Shown: positions 22,680 through 35,466, counted from the first letter of the stretch. The stretch is 64,000 nt of DNA from Pseudoscleropodium purum (GCA_963969395.1 OZ017801.1:126501-190500); one strand, 5' to 3'. Numbers and translations: made by a program. Notes: generated by a model not told the origin, from the sequence alone.

Positions 22680-23760
22680 AAACAACAGTTTAAAGGACTA
22701 AATCACTCAAAAGTTCATGCAAAACATAGCCATACTTCAAAGGGACCTTCAACATCTTTGAGGTAGACAAAAGACACAAAAAAGAGCTTAAAAACCATGA
22801 GCAAAATGCTTAAAATGCAAAAAAACAAGAGTTTTTTGGCAAATGCCAAAAATTCAAACAACATGACCAAGTGTAGCCAAACACTAAAAGAAAAGAGGTG
22901 CAAAGAGAGAAGAAGTGAGGGCCTTTTATACTTTTCAAAGTCCTCTAACCCCTCTCAAATTACCTACAACTACGCCTATGTAAAACCAAATTAACATCAA
23001 ATCAAAATTCTAAACTATTGCTCTGATTGTTCTAACTTTTAGAGAAATGTTCTAAATGCAAAATTAATAAGGCCTTGGGCTTTAGAAGACCCAATTTTCT
23101 CTCTAGGGCCTCTTTACTTCTACTTTTCAAACTATTTCGCAAACAAAAAACAAAAAACCACAAGCCTATGAAAAAGTAGAATATCCAAATATTGGAGTTT
23201 GTTGTTTATCAATGTTTTGACTAGACTAGGTTGTTTGAAATTTCCAAGATAGTAAGTAAAGAGTTTATGTTGATTTCATTTGGACATTGTATGTGCTTAG
23301 TACGCCGGTCAATCCGTTGAATGTTTTTGAAAACAGTTAAAATTTGGTGCCGTTGTTAATTCTAGTACTTGTCAATGTTGGAATGTCTTGAAATTTTGCC
23401 AAGCACTTATTTAAGTTAAAACTCTCTATTCTAATTTTTAGTGGAATTTTAGCGCTACCTAAATAATTTCTATAAATTTTCAAGTGCTCGTTAATGCGGT
23501 TGACTTTCTATGGAGTTATTATCTGCAATTTGAAAAATTACAAAAAAATTTGGGCAACCTCAAGAAAGTCTTCAAATGATAATTTCAAATTTATATGTTC
23601 ACTTGCATCAAATGTAGAAGGATCTAAATTCTTTACTTCTTGTATTTAATTCATTGGAGAGGAATCATTTTTGTATTAGGGAATCTTCACAAATCAATGT
23701 CGTTGTAGAGCTCCTAGTGTGTTTTTATGCTAAAAACACCTCCCTCCAATCTTCGGTGCA
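22680..23760 (+). repeat. Dispersed repeat R1, copy c
   Basis: It matches copy a (690-2120) from 'GGTGCAAAGAGAG' through 'ACTACGCCTA', 'GGGCTTTAGAAGACC', 'CTAATTTTTAGTGGAATTTTA', 'CGGTTGACTTTCTATGGAG', 'GAGGAATCATTT' and the terminal 'AAAACACCTCC'. Near its start are T-rich and lysine-rich open stretches with no family resemblance. Confidence 0.65.
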
Positions 23761-26280
23761 TGGTTCTCATGAATTAGTGGATTTGAGAAAATCTGTTAAC
23801 GATCTAAAATAAATATCATCTATGACTTTGTCTACTAGGACTCAAATCTATTTCAAACTCTTAATCGACATACTAGACACCTATTTAGGGACTGGAAATG
23901 GTAAAAGAAAGTGCTTAGAGCACTTTTGGACTTCCGAAAAATAACACATTGCATTTGTAGGGACTTCTACTAATTCAATGTTAATACTTTTTTTAGGTTT
24001 CTTGGATTTTAAAAGGCTATAAGGAATGAGTGAAAGGAAAAAATAAAATCCCTAGGTGACAATTACTAGTCTCATAGAGTCTTTTTTCAAAAATTAAAGT
24101 TTTGGACCAACGTAAAGTTTAAAATCTAAAGATTAAAATGAAAATGATAAGATTTCCACCAAGAAAATGAAAGAAGGTAGGAGCCCTTGGAGAAGTATTT
24201 AAAGTCATTCATTTTCCTTTCAAAACACCCCTTGATGTCATTTTGACTTCATTGAATCAATATTAGTGGATTTGGGCTATTTTTGAGCTAATTCATCAAA
24301 AAATTGTTTTTTAGCATTTATTGTTGTTGAGCATTTATTATTGTTGTTTCTTAAGCAATCTTTGAAGGACATTGGAATCTCTTTAAATCTTGTTCTTATA
24401 TATAGTTGTTCTTGGTTATTCTTTTACTAGCTTGTTGGTTTTAAGTTGTTATTCAATTGTACTAATCCAAGAGTTATCTTCCCCCATACCTTGGTGATGC
24501 TGCTTAGAGCAATGATACTAGCATGCGAGTCTGGAGTGGCAAGCTTGAAGCTTGTGAGCCTAGAGCTTCTAAAAAAAATTTAAACTCATTTTCAAAAAAA
24601 AATTGTCCAAATTTCTTTCTTTAAATTAAAAAAATTACTATTTATAGTAAGTTTTAAGACCTATAACTGCTACTCTTATGACTAAGCATTTTGTTTAATT
24701 TTTTTAAGCTCTAGAAATTGTCATTTGAAGTATGAAAAAATCTTCTAACCTCAACTCATGGTTTAACACTTGGTTTACCTACTGCAATTATACTCTCTAT
24801 CCAATTTCAAATTTTTTGCAGACATGGTATAATAAATTAAGAAAATAATACTCACAAAAACAAACGTGGGTATTACCTAGCCTTCATTACAACTATTCTA
24901 GTACAACTTTTAACAACCAACTAAATATAGAGATTGGATCCACCAATATAATATAGGTCCTTATAGAATTTGAATCCAGGCCATCATATTGTAGTCTTAT
25001 GGACCTTTTGCAAATATACACTATGAGCCCCGAGGATGTCACCTGGGACTCAGAGTCTACTTTTTTCGCTTTTTATTCATTTTTATGAGTAAATTATGGT
25101 TAAAAGGACCATTTAAGTGACTGTAAGTGTTTTGATCTCCACCCTTGAAACCAAACATGCAAAACTGGGTTTTGGTAATGCTATCGGTGATTGTGATCTA
25201 TAACAACAAGTTGCCTTCCAAGCAATGGAGCTTTGTTTTTTCTACTTAGTTTTGTTCTCTATTTGATAGTCTTTTTAATGCTTTTTAATGAATTTGGACC
25301 ATTGGAAACTAAAAAGTCCAATAAGCAAAGAAAATTGTGTCTAAGCCAATTTGTAGAGTTTTTTGCACTCTTTCTGGAATGGTGAAGATTTGGACGATTT
25401 ACCATAATTCCTAAAAGATTTTTATGGATGAAGTTTGGATGCTTTTTTGCTTCAAAACTTCCACTGTTAGTTGTAGATAACCTAACTATCGAAATTGGAC
25501 TCTCTTTGATGGGTAATTTTTAGTTCTTTATATTCTAGTGAGATTATGAGTTTGGTAAAATTTGGATCAACCTTGACTTTTCAATTTACCCTATTAAGTT
25601 TGATGGTAATGTGAATTATCCAATAAAGATCAATGTGAAGAAAAAGACTTGGTAGATGCTAAGAAATATTCTTCATGGGAATCTAATTATTCTACTTAAA
25701 AGAATCTTCAAGGATTTTATGTTTTTCATCTACGAATTGTAATTAAAGATTTATTTTAAAGGTTTCTTATTCTAATTGATTGAGTTGGAATTTTTGGAGA
25801 TTTTTCTACTTGATTGGATTTTATTATTTAGTTGATAAAATTATCTTCTTCTAATTCCTATAAGGCTATTATCAATGAAATGATTGAAAGAGTTGTTAAT
25901 TAATTCCTTACCTCATTGTCTTCCTTGTGGTTAAGTTGAGTGTCCATCTCAATTGGTTTAATGGTGGTTTTGTTTGTCATTTGGTTGTATTTTTGTTGGT
26001 TTTATCCTTTATGTTTTTTGCCTAATTTTCTTGGGCTTTGAATAACTTGCAATACTCCAATACTATCCCTACCTTCCCCTATTCCCTATACTAATTTTTA
26101 TAGATTTTTTCCAATTACAATTTATCCCCAACTTTGGGTGATAATTCCAAGTGCAAATCTTAGGAAAATCTAGAATTCCCTAAACAATGGCCTCCAATTT
26201 TATATACCTAGATATTCCTTTCACTAACCTTTCTATCAATTAGGCTAAAATAACTAGCTTTAGGATGTATCCAAGTCACT
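23761..26280. other. AT-rich sequence without recognisable genes
   Basis: The piece near 24480-24570 is slightly richer in G and C, with short echoing words (AAGCTTGAAGCTTGTGAGCC), but has no coding potential. Otherwise nothing was recognised. Confidence 0.35.
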
Positions 26281-27500
26281 TGATGCTTTCTTTTTGTCCT
26301 CTTTCAGGTCTTTAAGGGTTGACTTCATTAAAAGTAGGGACGCCCAATATTCTCTCGAAAATTGGGTTGTCTTCTTCACCACTTGAAAGGATTTGGTGTA
26401 TCACTTGAAAGGATTTGGTGTATGTTCGTAAGGTGCACACAAGATGGAAGCATTCACAAACTTGCACACGACGGTTGCTCTCGAGCTCTTAGTCTTTGGT
26501 ATGCCCTTCCTATTTCCCACTGACCTCTGTCAAGCAGATTTCAAAACAAATTAGGAGATGTCTGACTCCTAACCCTTTTGCAATATATCAGCACACTCTA
26601 GTGTGCTTACTGCTCTGTGAACTGAGTTCATAGCTTGAGTGTTTTTTTGGTTCTGGATCCCTCTCAGTCCTCTCCAGCTCCTCAGTATGTGATGGCCAGT
26701 ACTGAGACACTCACCTGGTTCACAGAGTGTACTGGGTTGGACTACAACTCTCGATCAGTATAGGCCTATCGTTGATCTTCGGAGTATAAAAAACTGAATC
26801 GGTTTGTTAACAATCTCAGAGCATTGATTAAGTCAGTGTGTTCAATGATAAAAAAATCAATTGTAACTAGTAAGGCAGGGCCTCTTCCAATCAGTATGTT
26901 ACCAGAGTTCTTTTCCGGCTATACTTATTGAAAATCAATCACTTGTTTGGTGATACCAGATCATTAAGGTGGGAGGTCCTTCAACGGAGCAGGTTCTAAA
27001 TGCGTCCCCTATGTAGGGACGAGTGAGATATTCTCTGAAAAATCTACTACAGTCATTGATGAGGTGGGTGGGCTTAAATGGTCAATTTATGGACCTCCTA
27101 CCTTACTGGTTTTCCTACGTAGCTGAGTTAATTTGTTGGGCAAATTCAGCCCTTAATGGCCACCTCCAGAGAACTAAAGGTACGTTCCCACCTGGCCTTA
27201 CGATGGCCTTGAATCAGCAATAAATCTTCGTTCATTCCCAACTGAGTGCTCAGGTATTTACCGAACCTACATGGCAGCCGAGGTGGCATCGACCTGAGAA
27301 TGTTCCTACGTCTATTTAGCACTTCAGTATCGTTGGCCCACCACAGGGATTTCTGTCCATAATAGAAACTTCAAAATCTTATGGAAATCAAGATTCCAGC
27401 TGGTGACGGCCGATCTTACAAACATGCTGGGGTCAACATCCTAGTACAAAATAACATCAGCTGCCCAAAGCCAAACCCAACTAGAAAGCATCATTGATTT
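26281..27500. other. Less AT-rich block of unknown origin
   Basis: Composition rises relative to the flanks, and several CG dinucleotides are present. A 22-bp exact-but-one direct duplication (core CACTTGAAAGGATTTGGTGT) lies at 26379-26422. Short frames (for example 27023-27223) have no family resemblance. It is possibly an LTR or transcribed leader of a retroelement, but no partner copy is in the window. Confidence 0.35.
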
Positions 27501-27559
27501 TTATCAACAATCACCTCATACAGAATTGGAATCTCCAATAGGAGTGAAGATTCAAATGT

Positions 27560-27995
27560 GAGTAAACAATCTCTTCATACAAGTGGGGTGATGGGAAGTA
27601 AAACAATCCATGAGGGATATGTAATTTAGGATTAGCAAATGCTCAACTACCCATACCTTGTTATTAATAAGTCAAACATGGGAATTGTGTTCAATGTACA
27701 ACTTTAGACCTTATGTAAACATAGTAGAATAACTTTTTTCAAAAAACTTTGAGCTAAGAAAAGTTGGTAAATTGAGCTAACTTTCATCCCTAAAAATCCT
27801 TTTGAGATTTCAAGCCTTCAATCAAAAGTTAGGAACAAAACTCGAAAAGGGGTTGGAAAGAACATTTTTCTTGACTTTGTGCAACGAGAAGTGCACTCCA
27901 ATTCATTATTCCATCCACAAAGTACATTTACTCCGAATCTATGATCTTAGAAAGAAGAGACTCATCACCAAAATACTTTGTCAAAAATGATTTAA
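27560..27995 (+). repeat. Module shared with the 8069-9050 CACTA-related fragment
   Basis: The string around 'CATACAAGTGGGGTGATGGG' and 'CCATGAGGGATATG', followed by a diverged 'AAAAAACTTTGAGCTA...AATCAAAAGTT' stretch, parallels 8812-9030 in the same order. It has no termini of its own and is probably a fragment of a related element. Confidence 0.45.
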
Positions 27996-28269
27996 TTTAT
28001 GAACCAATAGGTACATTCTTCATTTTGACTGTGATATAGAAAGTCATCCAGTGTTCACTTTTGGATTGTTTAGCATGTCAAGGATAATGAAAATTGTAAT
28101 TTGCAATAAGATTTTATTTATTTTTTATTTTAAATAGAAGTGATGAGACCAGGATTCTATTAGAAAAAGAGAGTATAAAGAAGACTAAGGTAAGAATATT
28201 ATATAGTTTTAAATTAGAAGGAAAGGGAGGGACCAAAAGAATAAATTATAGTACTTGGAAGGTCAAATC

Positions 28270-28800
28270 TAACATTCTTTGCTGAATAATTATGTAACCC
28301 CAAAAGACCTTTTGTCTCCTTGGGAGATAATTGAGAGTTTGGATAAGGTAATATGATTTCAATTTTTAATTAGGTTATTTGAAAATTAAAAAAATACACT
28401 AGCTTTGTGTGGATGTAATATTTATTTTAATTGGTGAATGGGAGCATAAGTCTAGTGACACTAAGCTCAAAATAGAGTTCATCAAGCAAAACAAAACAAA
28501 ATTAAAAATTAAAAATTAAGAAAAAAAATTGGTTCTTGAAGAAAATATTTTAGTGCATAGGAAAGATTTAATTAATTCTATATGGATTAGTGATGATAAA
28601 GTGATGAAGAGTTCATGTTTTGGGGGAAATGAAATCATCTTCTTTCAAAAAATAGTTACAAGATTCATTTTTAACTCAAATTCCAAATGAATTCAGAAAA
28701 AATTCCACATGGTTTAGTTTTTTTGCTAGAACAATGTCATTATTGGGATTAGTACCTTTATTTTTTAAATTTTAGATCAACATGGCAATTAATATATGAG
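28270..28800 (+). repeat. Dispersed repeat R4, copy a
   Basis: It shares with 31180-31690 and 50280-50720 a run of landmarks: 'CTTTTGTCTCCTTGGG', then 'TTAGCTTTGTGT..ATGTAAT', 'AATTGGTG..TGGGA.CA', and finally 'GCTAGAA..A..TC..CATT' with 'GGA(G/T)TTAGT'. The copies are diverged and non-coding. Confidence 0.5.
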
Positions 28801-28839
28801 TAGGATGATTCATTAAAAATTGCAAAAAAAATGAAAATA

Positions 28840-30300
28840 AATTTATTTAAATCTCTACCTCTGATTTTTTTTACTTTTAAGATCAATATGGACAAAAATT
28901 TATAATTAGTAGGATAAAGGGAGATTCACAAAAAAAAATGTTCTTATCTAGTCACTACTCTTGTTTTTTTATTTATACATTCAAAATGACAACCATTAAT
29001 GATTAGGAAGAGTTATAGAATTGTACACAATAAATAGGAAGTCCATATTTAAATCTCTACCCTATATTTTCTATTTATAAAACTAATAAGACAAATAACA
29101 CATAAGCTCAAGGATCATTCTTTGAGAATTGTGAAAAAAAATGGGTGAATTCTTACTTAAATCTTTATCCATTATTGTATCATTTGCATATGCCTCTTGA
29201 AAGAAAAAAAGTTTTCTTTAAAAGAAGATCTTACTTAAATTTTCAATCATTATTCTTAATAATTTATTTATAAAATCATAATGATAATTAAATTATAATT
29301 AGAAAGAATCTTTACAAATTAAAAAAAATAAGAAAAAAATTGTCATTTAAATATTCATCCAATATTTTTAATTTTTTAATCAATGTGACAAATAATATTT
29401 TAATAAGATGAATTTTTTTTAATAGAAAAACAAGAAAAAATTATTATTTAAATATCCATCCTTTATTAATCATTTATAAGTTTAAAGTGAAAAATAATTC
29501 ATAATTAGAAATAATTTTTGAAAATTGCAAAAATTAAATGAAAAGGTTTTTTATTTAAATCTTCATGATTTATTTTAATTCTTAATGAGAAGAATCTTTG
29601 AAAATTTCCAAAAATAAATAGAAATTTTTTTAACTTAAATCTTACCTATTATTATTTATTTATAAATAAATAAAAATAATAATTCATGATAAATACTATC
29701 TTAGAGAATTTCAAAAATTAAAAAGGAGATTTTTTTAAAATCTCTATTCTTCCGTTTTAATTTTTTTGGCTATTTTCAAAGGATCTTTGTGATTATAAAT
29801 AATTTTTTATTTGAATTTCTTAAAGGAGAGTTTTATTTATTTAAATAATCACCTTAGATTTTTGTTTTTAAATGAATTTGACAAATAATACATGAGTAGG
29901 TCAACTTTTTGAAAATTATAAAAACTAAATGAATAAGTTCTTACTTAAATCTCCATGTTTTTAGAGAATCACCAAGATCAATAATTTGTAATTAAAAGGA
30001 CTATTTGACAATCTCAGAAAAAATAGAGAAGTTTTGAATAGTTTTATGCATGCAATATTTTTATTTAAAAATTAAAGTCACAAATGATTTATAATTACTA
30101 GAAGTTATCACTTAAATCTCTACCCATTAGTATTTTTTGAAAATAATCATCACAAGTAGCATATCAATGGGGTGAATCTTTTGAGGATTGCAATAAATAA
30201 TAGAAGTTCTTCACATCACTACTATTTATTTATTATTTTTAAAATCATTGTGACAAATAATTAATGATTGACTATTATAGAAGACTAAACCTTCACTCTC
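28840..30300 (+). repeat. Diverged AT-rich satellite, ~100-bp period, about 15 units
   Basis: The phrase 'TTAAATCTCTACCCATTATT' (variants) recurs near 28849, 29050, 29158, 29348, 29449, 29554, 29636, 29738, 29947 and 30113. Each is followed by 'TTATTTATAAAATCAA.ATGACAAATAATA', then a 'TAATTAG' word, then 'GAATCTTTGAAAATTGCAAA'. Spacing is mostly 95-115 bases. Units are well diverged, so this is an old array. Single reverse-oriented units appear at 30690-30835 and 32120-32235. Confidence 0.75.
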
Positions 30301-30309
30301 TAAAATCAA

Positions 30310-30665
30310 TCTGTTGTCCTCAAGGAGACAAGGGCGGGTAGGGCAACCTCTAGAGGACAACTTTGGATAGAAAAAAAGGCCAATCTTTTTTGAATCAAAG
30401 ATATTATTTTTTCCTTTGAGGGATGCATGTAGGTGGGGCAACCACATAGTGGAAAAGACCAATCTCCTTTGAAAGACATTTTTCTCCCTCAAAAAGCACA
30501 TGAAGTTGGGGTGGGTAGAAAAAAAGACCAATATCCTTTGAAAGACAATTTTCCTCCTTCAAAAGGCACATAAGGGCAAGGCGGATAGAAGAAAAGACGA
30601 ACCCCCTTTGAAAGACATTTTCTCTCCTTTAAAGGGAAGAGGAGAATGGTAGGATGGGGGGTTGC
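30310..30665. repeat. Minisatellite, ~70-bp units, four to five copies
   Basis: The units share 'AAAAGACCAAT(C/A)TCCTTTGAAAGACA', then 'TTT(T/C)CTCCCTCAAAA', then a G-rich 'GGGGTGGGTAGAAA' end. The minus-strand frames across the array (30226-30531 and 30489-30677) read as repeats of a Phe-Lys-Gly...Phe-Phe-Tyr-Pro pattern, which the tandem structure explains. I do not call them genes. The word 'CTTTGGGGGAC' at 31208 and 'CTCCTTGGGAG' at 28316 look like isolated relatives. Confidence 0.7.
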
Positions 30666-30689
30666 AAAATTTTCCAACTTATTTTCAAG

Positions 30690-30835
30690 TTGATTTAATA
30701 AATAAAAAATAAAGTATAGAGACTTAAAAGAACTTTCCTAATTATTTTTAATAATTTTCTAAAATTCTTCTTAATAATTAATTATTTGTCACTTTGATTT
30801 TATAAATAAAAAATAATAGGTGGAGATTTAAATGA
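30690..30835 (-). repeat. Inverted unit of the ~100-bp satellite
   Basis: Read on the minus strand, it gives the unit phrase 'ATTTAAATCTCCACC' followed by 'TTATAAAATCAAAGTGACAA', as in the array at 28840-30300. It therefore sits head-to-head with that array, across the ~70-bp minisatellite. Confidence 0.6.
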
Positions 30836-30837
30836 GA

Positions 30838-31082
30838 CTAGTGTGCCATGTGCTGTTGCCTTGATCAAAACAAAAGAAAAAATAATTTTCAAATTTTTTA
30901 ATCATAAAAACTTCAAAATTCAATAACTTTCATGCCTTAGGTTGGAACACCACAAAACCAAGCCCATGCACCCCTCCTCGTTGAAGGCTTTCTGACGATA
31001 CAAAACACGCAAATGGGAGACACATTGTCTAGAAGATCTCAATGTAACAAACAAACAAACAGTCTAATTTAATAGAATGATG
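30838..31082 (+). repeat. Dispersed repeat R5, copy a
   Basis: About 245 bp matches 46718-46982 in the same orientation. It runs from 'ACTAGTGTGCC' through 'CTTCAAAATTCAATAACTTT', 'TGCACCCCTCCT' and 'GGAGACACA' to 'AGACTAATTTAATAGAA' or a close variant. It is GC-richer than its flanks. Its compact size suggests a short element or a fragment. Confidence 0.7.
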
Positions 31083-31179
31083 TCATGTTGATATATAAAA
31101 TAAAAAGTACTAGCTCTATTTCTAAAAAAAGCCCCATATTTGTTTTGTAAAACACAAATTCTTTTTCAAAACAAAAACA

Positions 31180-32060
31180 ATAATTTAATCCCTAAAGGAC
31201 CATTGTCCCTTTGGGGGACAAATGGGATTTGGGGCAAGTCCATAGGTACCTACAAGCTGAATTTTAAAAAAATTTAAATTTTTTTTTTTTAAAACAAACA
31301 AACTGATTAGCTTTGTGTAAATATAATTTTTTTTCAATTGGTGTTTGGGAACAAAAGTTATGTCCAAATGAACTCAAAACAAGGGTCAAGCAGCAACAAA
31401 AAAGAATTCAAAAATTCAAATTTTTTGTATTTTTAAATTTGTCTTTATAGATTATATTTCTTTTGCATATGGTAAGCTTGGATTCATTTGATTTGGATTT
31501 TTTATGAAAAAGCTGTATACAATCTTATTTATCAAGCAATTAGAACATCTTCTTGAAAAAATAATTTATAGGATTCATTTTTTAATGCAATTTTTAGAAT
31601 TTTCCAAAAACAAAATTTCAAAATGGTAATCTTTCATGCTAGAAAAATCTCACCATTGGAGTTAGTGCAGTTTAATTTCATTTTAGATATATTAATAATT
31701 TAGATTTTCCTTCTATCTCATACCTAATTTTACTTCACAATTTTTTAAAGAATAAAAATTAAATTTCTTTGAATTCTTTTTTTTTCTCAACTGTCAATTC
31801 AATTATATAACTTAAAGATTTAAAGCTCAATAGTGCAAGAAATTAAAGTTAAAAATGTTCAAAGTCCAAAAATTTAGTCTCACAATGTGCTAAAAAACTT
31901 GTTTTTTTTCACTTTAAAGTTTAAACGCCGATATCTTGCAATTTGTAAGGTTGGAAATTTTGAAATTTTTTCTACATATTTTCATACTATTTAGGTATAA
32001 TATCCTATGGTTAGATGTAAAAGAAAAATAAGAATTAAATTTTTTTTTACCTTGTGCAAT
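31180..32060 (+). repeat. Dispersed repeat R4, copy b
   Basis: This is the most complete R4 copy. The first half matches 28270-28800. The second half (31690-32060) loosely parallels 50720-51190, including a similar 'AATATC(T/C)TAAA...CTTTGTAA' zone and the word 'ATGTA(A/T)CTC'. No coding frame. Confidence 0.45.
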
Positions 32061-32119
32061 AAAAATGGTAGTTTTGAGTGTTTTTTGGCAAGAAAAGGGC
32101 CTTGGTCCTTTAGGGATTG

Positions 32120-32235
32120 AATCAATACTTTATTATTATTATTTGAAATTTGCAAAGATTCATTCTAATTATATAGTATTTATTACATTGATTTTAAGAT
32201 AAAAAATGAAGGGTAGAAACTTATGTAAAACTATC
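32120..32235 (-). repeat. Second inverted unit of the ~100-bp satellite
   Basis: On the minus strand it reads 'AAGTTTCTACCCTTCATT', then 'TTAAAATCAATGTAATAAATA', then 'TAATTAGAATGAATCTTTGC', the same order of landmarks as a satellite unit. Confidence 0.5.
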
Positions 32236-32239
32236 TCCT

Positions 32240-34500
32240 TCAATTTTTGTTTTTTTGAAGAGATTTAAAGAGATTTGACTTTCTTCTTCCGTAGTTGTCC
32301 CTTGGTTTGTACCCTTTGTCCACCCACACTTGCCATTTGTCCATTTAAGCATTCCGTAGTTGCTTTTTGCCCAAACCATAGTCACCTTTTAATTGCCAAC
32401 CTAAAATTGCCCTTTATTTACTTGCATTCACCTTCTCGACCACCTATAATTTCCTTTTGGTCCACTTGCAATTGCCTTAGAAGAAGTTGCCCTATCCAAA
32501 GTACATCACCCACTAGATATCATCCTATTTAAAATCACCTTATCAATAATCCTTTAAAAAAGCATTTTCATAAAATATGTATATTCATTTCATATGTAAA
32601 CAAAAAAAAAATCATGTTTGTACAATATAAATCGTAAACAATGATGATATGAACTTTAGTAATAGTAGTCGTGAAATTTTTGGCAAAAAAATAAGATATT
32701 CCAACTGTTCTTAAACTTGAAGAGTATATTTTTATACTTAAAATTTTAGATCTAAAGCAAAGAGTCATGTTTGATAAATTTTTTTTCTTTTGAAACTAAA
32801 TACTTCACAAATTTTGAATCCCTTAGAATTGTAGCCAATTCCAATTCAAGATGTCTACTTAATCACAAGTCCAAAGACTTATGTTTATAAGAATTAAATG
32901 ATATTATGAGTTTTTTTAAATTTATTAAATAAAATAAAACTATAAATTGAAAAAATTTGTGACCCCATCTTATTTATAACTGCCTCTAAAGGTCATGATC
33001 TCTAAAGACTACCTTTTCAAAGACAAGATAAGAACCTTGATAGATTTCTTCTAAAGATTCTCAATCTCTAAAAAATCTCTAATTTGTACCTTCTAGATCC
33101 AAGTTTCAATGCTATATTGATTTATCTATTAATGTGTAACACTAATTTATGAAAATCACACTATTTGTAATATATGTAAAATAGAGATAGCTAAAATATT
33201 ACTAATGTAACAACTTCTACAACACTAGTTTATTCAATTACATGCTTATTATTATATATTACATTTTTCTACTTTGAATCATTTTCTTTTCTTTGGTTTG
33301 GTAGCTATTTGAAAAGGAAAATATCTTCTTTTATTTTCAGTCATCAAAATATTGAAATAAAATCCTTCTAAAAAATTGAAATGTAAAACAACTAGTAGAT
33401 CTCACACTAATTGAACTAATTTCTTATTATATGGGAATATGGAACATGTCAAGTAGAGATGGCAAGCACATCAATTTCTTCAAGTTACCAACTTTTTTTT
33501 TTGTCTATTCTAATAATAGTTTAAAGTCTAAATATATGATTAAGAAAAATTAAAGCCTTATGATGGTGTTGTATGACAAAATAGTGCACTACTTGTGATT
33601 TAACTCTTAAACAACAAGTTGGTCACAATGGAAACCAATTGGTTTGGTATTGTATAAATTGTTGGCTCAAAAAATACAAAAGCACTCATTCAAAGTCAAT
33701 CTACTATAGATGACCTTTCCTTTTCACATAAAATTTGAAGGATGAATACTTGCACTATTGCCTTGCATGGAGAGATTCTTTGTCATTCATTGGCCAAAAA
33801 ACGTCCTCATGGTTGTTTGTGGGCTATTTAGAATTGAGACTTCCACATGAGGTGGCCGATTTTTAAAAATCCCAATGACTTTTTTGTTGGACAGCTATAA
33901 GTCAGGTTGGGTTCACATGTAGCCACGATGTATGGACAATTCAAAGAGATCAAACTCGTCCACGACATTCCACAATCAGTTTCCTTTGCCACTCTCAATA
34001 TATAAATGAAAATTTTCATTAAAATGGCAATATTTCGTTAATTTGGCACTTTTGGCAGTTCAAACTATGCAATCTAAACTTTTTTTTCTATACTAGGATC
34101 CACATTAGTACTAGATTTTTGAAATCTACAACTTTCCTAGATATTTGAAATCTCTATCAATCTTAGATTTTTTAGAATACTCAGTCTAATATCTATGCTA
34201 GTTATAGATTTCTAAAATCTAAAAGTGAATTAGATGTTAGCAATGTAAACTTGTCCTAGATGTCAAGGTGTGAAAATAGCATATGGAATACCTCCATTTT
34301 AATGAAATTTGCCATATAATCAAAGAATCATTCAAGATTTTGAAGATAGGAGTCCAATTTTCGCTAAACTATATCCATGCCTTATGTCTCAAGCAACCAT
34401 GACAAGGCACGTTCTTGGAGATAGGAAACAATTATCACATCATTCACATCATGTACACATGATTGAGTATAGCAAGTCGATCTTTCTCGTGTGATGAGCA
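32240..34500. other. AT-rich sequence without recognisable genes
   Basis: The segment 32280-32480 is pyrimidine-rich with loosely repeated 'TTGCC(A/C)TTTG' words. At 34090-34250 the words 'AGATTTTTGAAATCTA' and 'TAGATTTCTAAAATCTA' recur, making weak hairpins. No genes were recognised. Confidence 0.35.
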
Positions 34501-34519
34501 TATAGAGAGATCAAGTTGA

Positions 34520-35466
34520 ACAAGTAGATGTTTATTGTGTTCAATTGGACAATTCTACTAGAAAAGATCCAACTCTCACTTAGCTTACGATGCAAGTCTC
34601 ACTAACAAATCCCTAGACTGAAACATTCAACAGCGTTAGCGACCCGCGAGGATAATGAAGTGCACGAGACCGAGGTCGTGAAAGATTTCATAGCAGAGAG
34701 TAGTAGGTAGGCAAATAAACGATTTATATCTTAAAAGGTGAAAATCAGTTTGCTTAATCTACCATTTAGACTATTCTTATTACGGAATTGCAAGCAAGAG
34801 GCTGCAATGCAATGAACACAAACGAATAAATCATGTCCGACCTTGCCCAGCAGTGATGGTAGTAGTAAAGCCTGAACTTGCAAAGCGGAATTTAAGATCC
34901 GAAGCTCTAAGAGTTATTAACGAGTTAATAAAAGGTAGTCAGCCTCGGGGAAAAAATGGATGCTAATTCTCTTGCTTCCTAGTAAGTACTAAGTAATAGT
35001 ACTGGGCCGCCCTGCACTCAATTAGCACTGTTAAGGTACACTCGAGTTTTCTTAGACTAGTTTGGAACTTCAATTGGCCACCTATGCCGGGAGTTGTATC
35101 TCCTACCCAGTCACACATCCCCGAACCCCGTACGAACATCTCGCCTTCCTTCCACTCCCATGTATCGCATCATTCGACCAAAACCTGGGATCCGCGAAAA
35201 CGAGAAATCAACTCACCACACAATCGTCGCGAGAACGGCAATCAACAGCTAGCTAGCAATGGCATTAACAATCGATGAAGGAAGTAGTTCGTAGCCAGGC
35301 AGAGCGCGATCAGGAATGCAAGCAGGAAGATAAGACTTCCAAGGAACAACCGACGGTTAAAGAAAATTTCATAATCATTCACGTGAAGCTAAGCTGGCAG
35401 GAAGTGGAATGATGGAGAAGGGTTGTACCAGTGGTGCGGCACGCATGCGTGCGGGCGGGCGGAGGA
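34520..35466 (-). other. Possible 3' untranslated region of the GC-island gene
   Basis: Composition changes sharply to balanced base content with frequent CG dinucleotides. No convincing frame is present. On the minus strand an AATAAA polyadenylation-like signal lies at 34529-34534, about 930 bases beyond the stop codon of the exon at 35467-35841. Whether the whole stretch is transcribed is inference. Confidence 0.3.

Noticed and set aside
28840..30300. Regular spacing suggesting a CRISPR array
   Set aside because: The units are diverged ~100-bp AT-rich satellite repeats with no short identical repeats separated by unique spacers, and the context is eukaryotic.
30226..30531. 101-codon minus frame
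   Set aside because: It is produced by the ~70-bp minisatellite and shows only a repeated Phe/Pro pattern.
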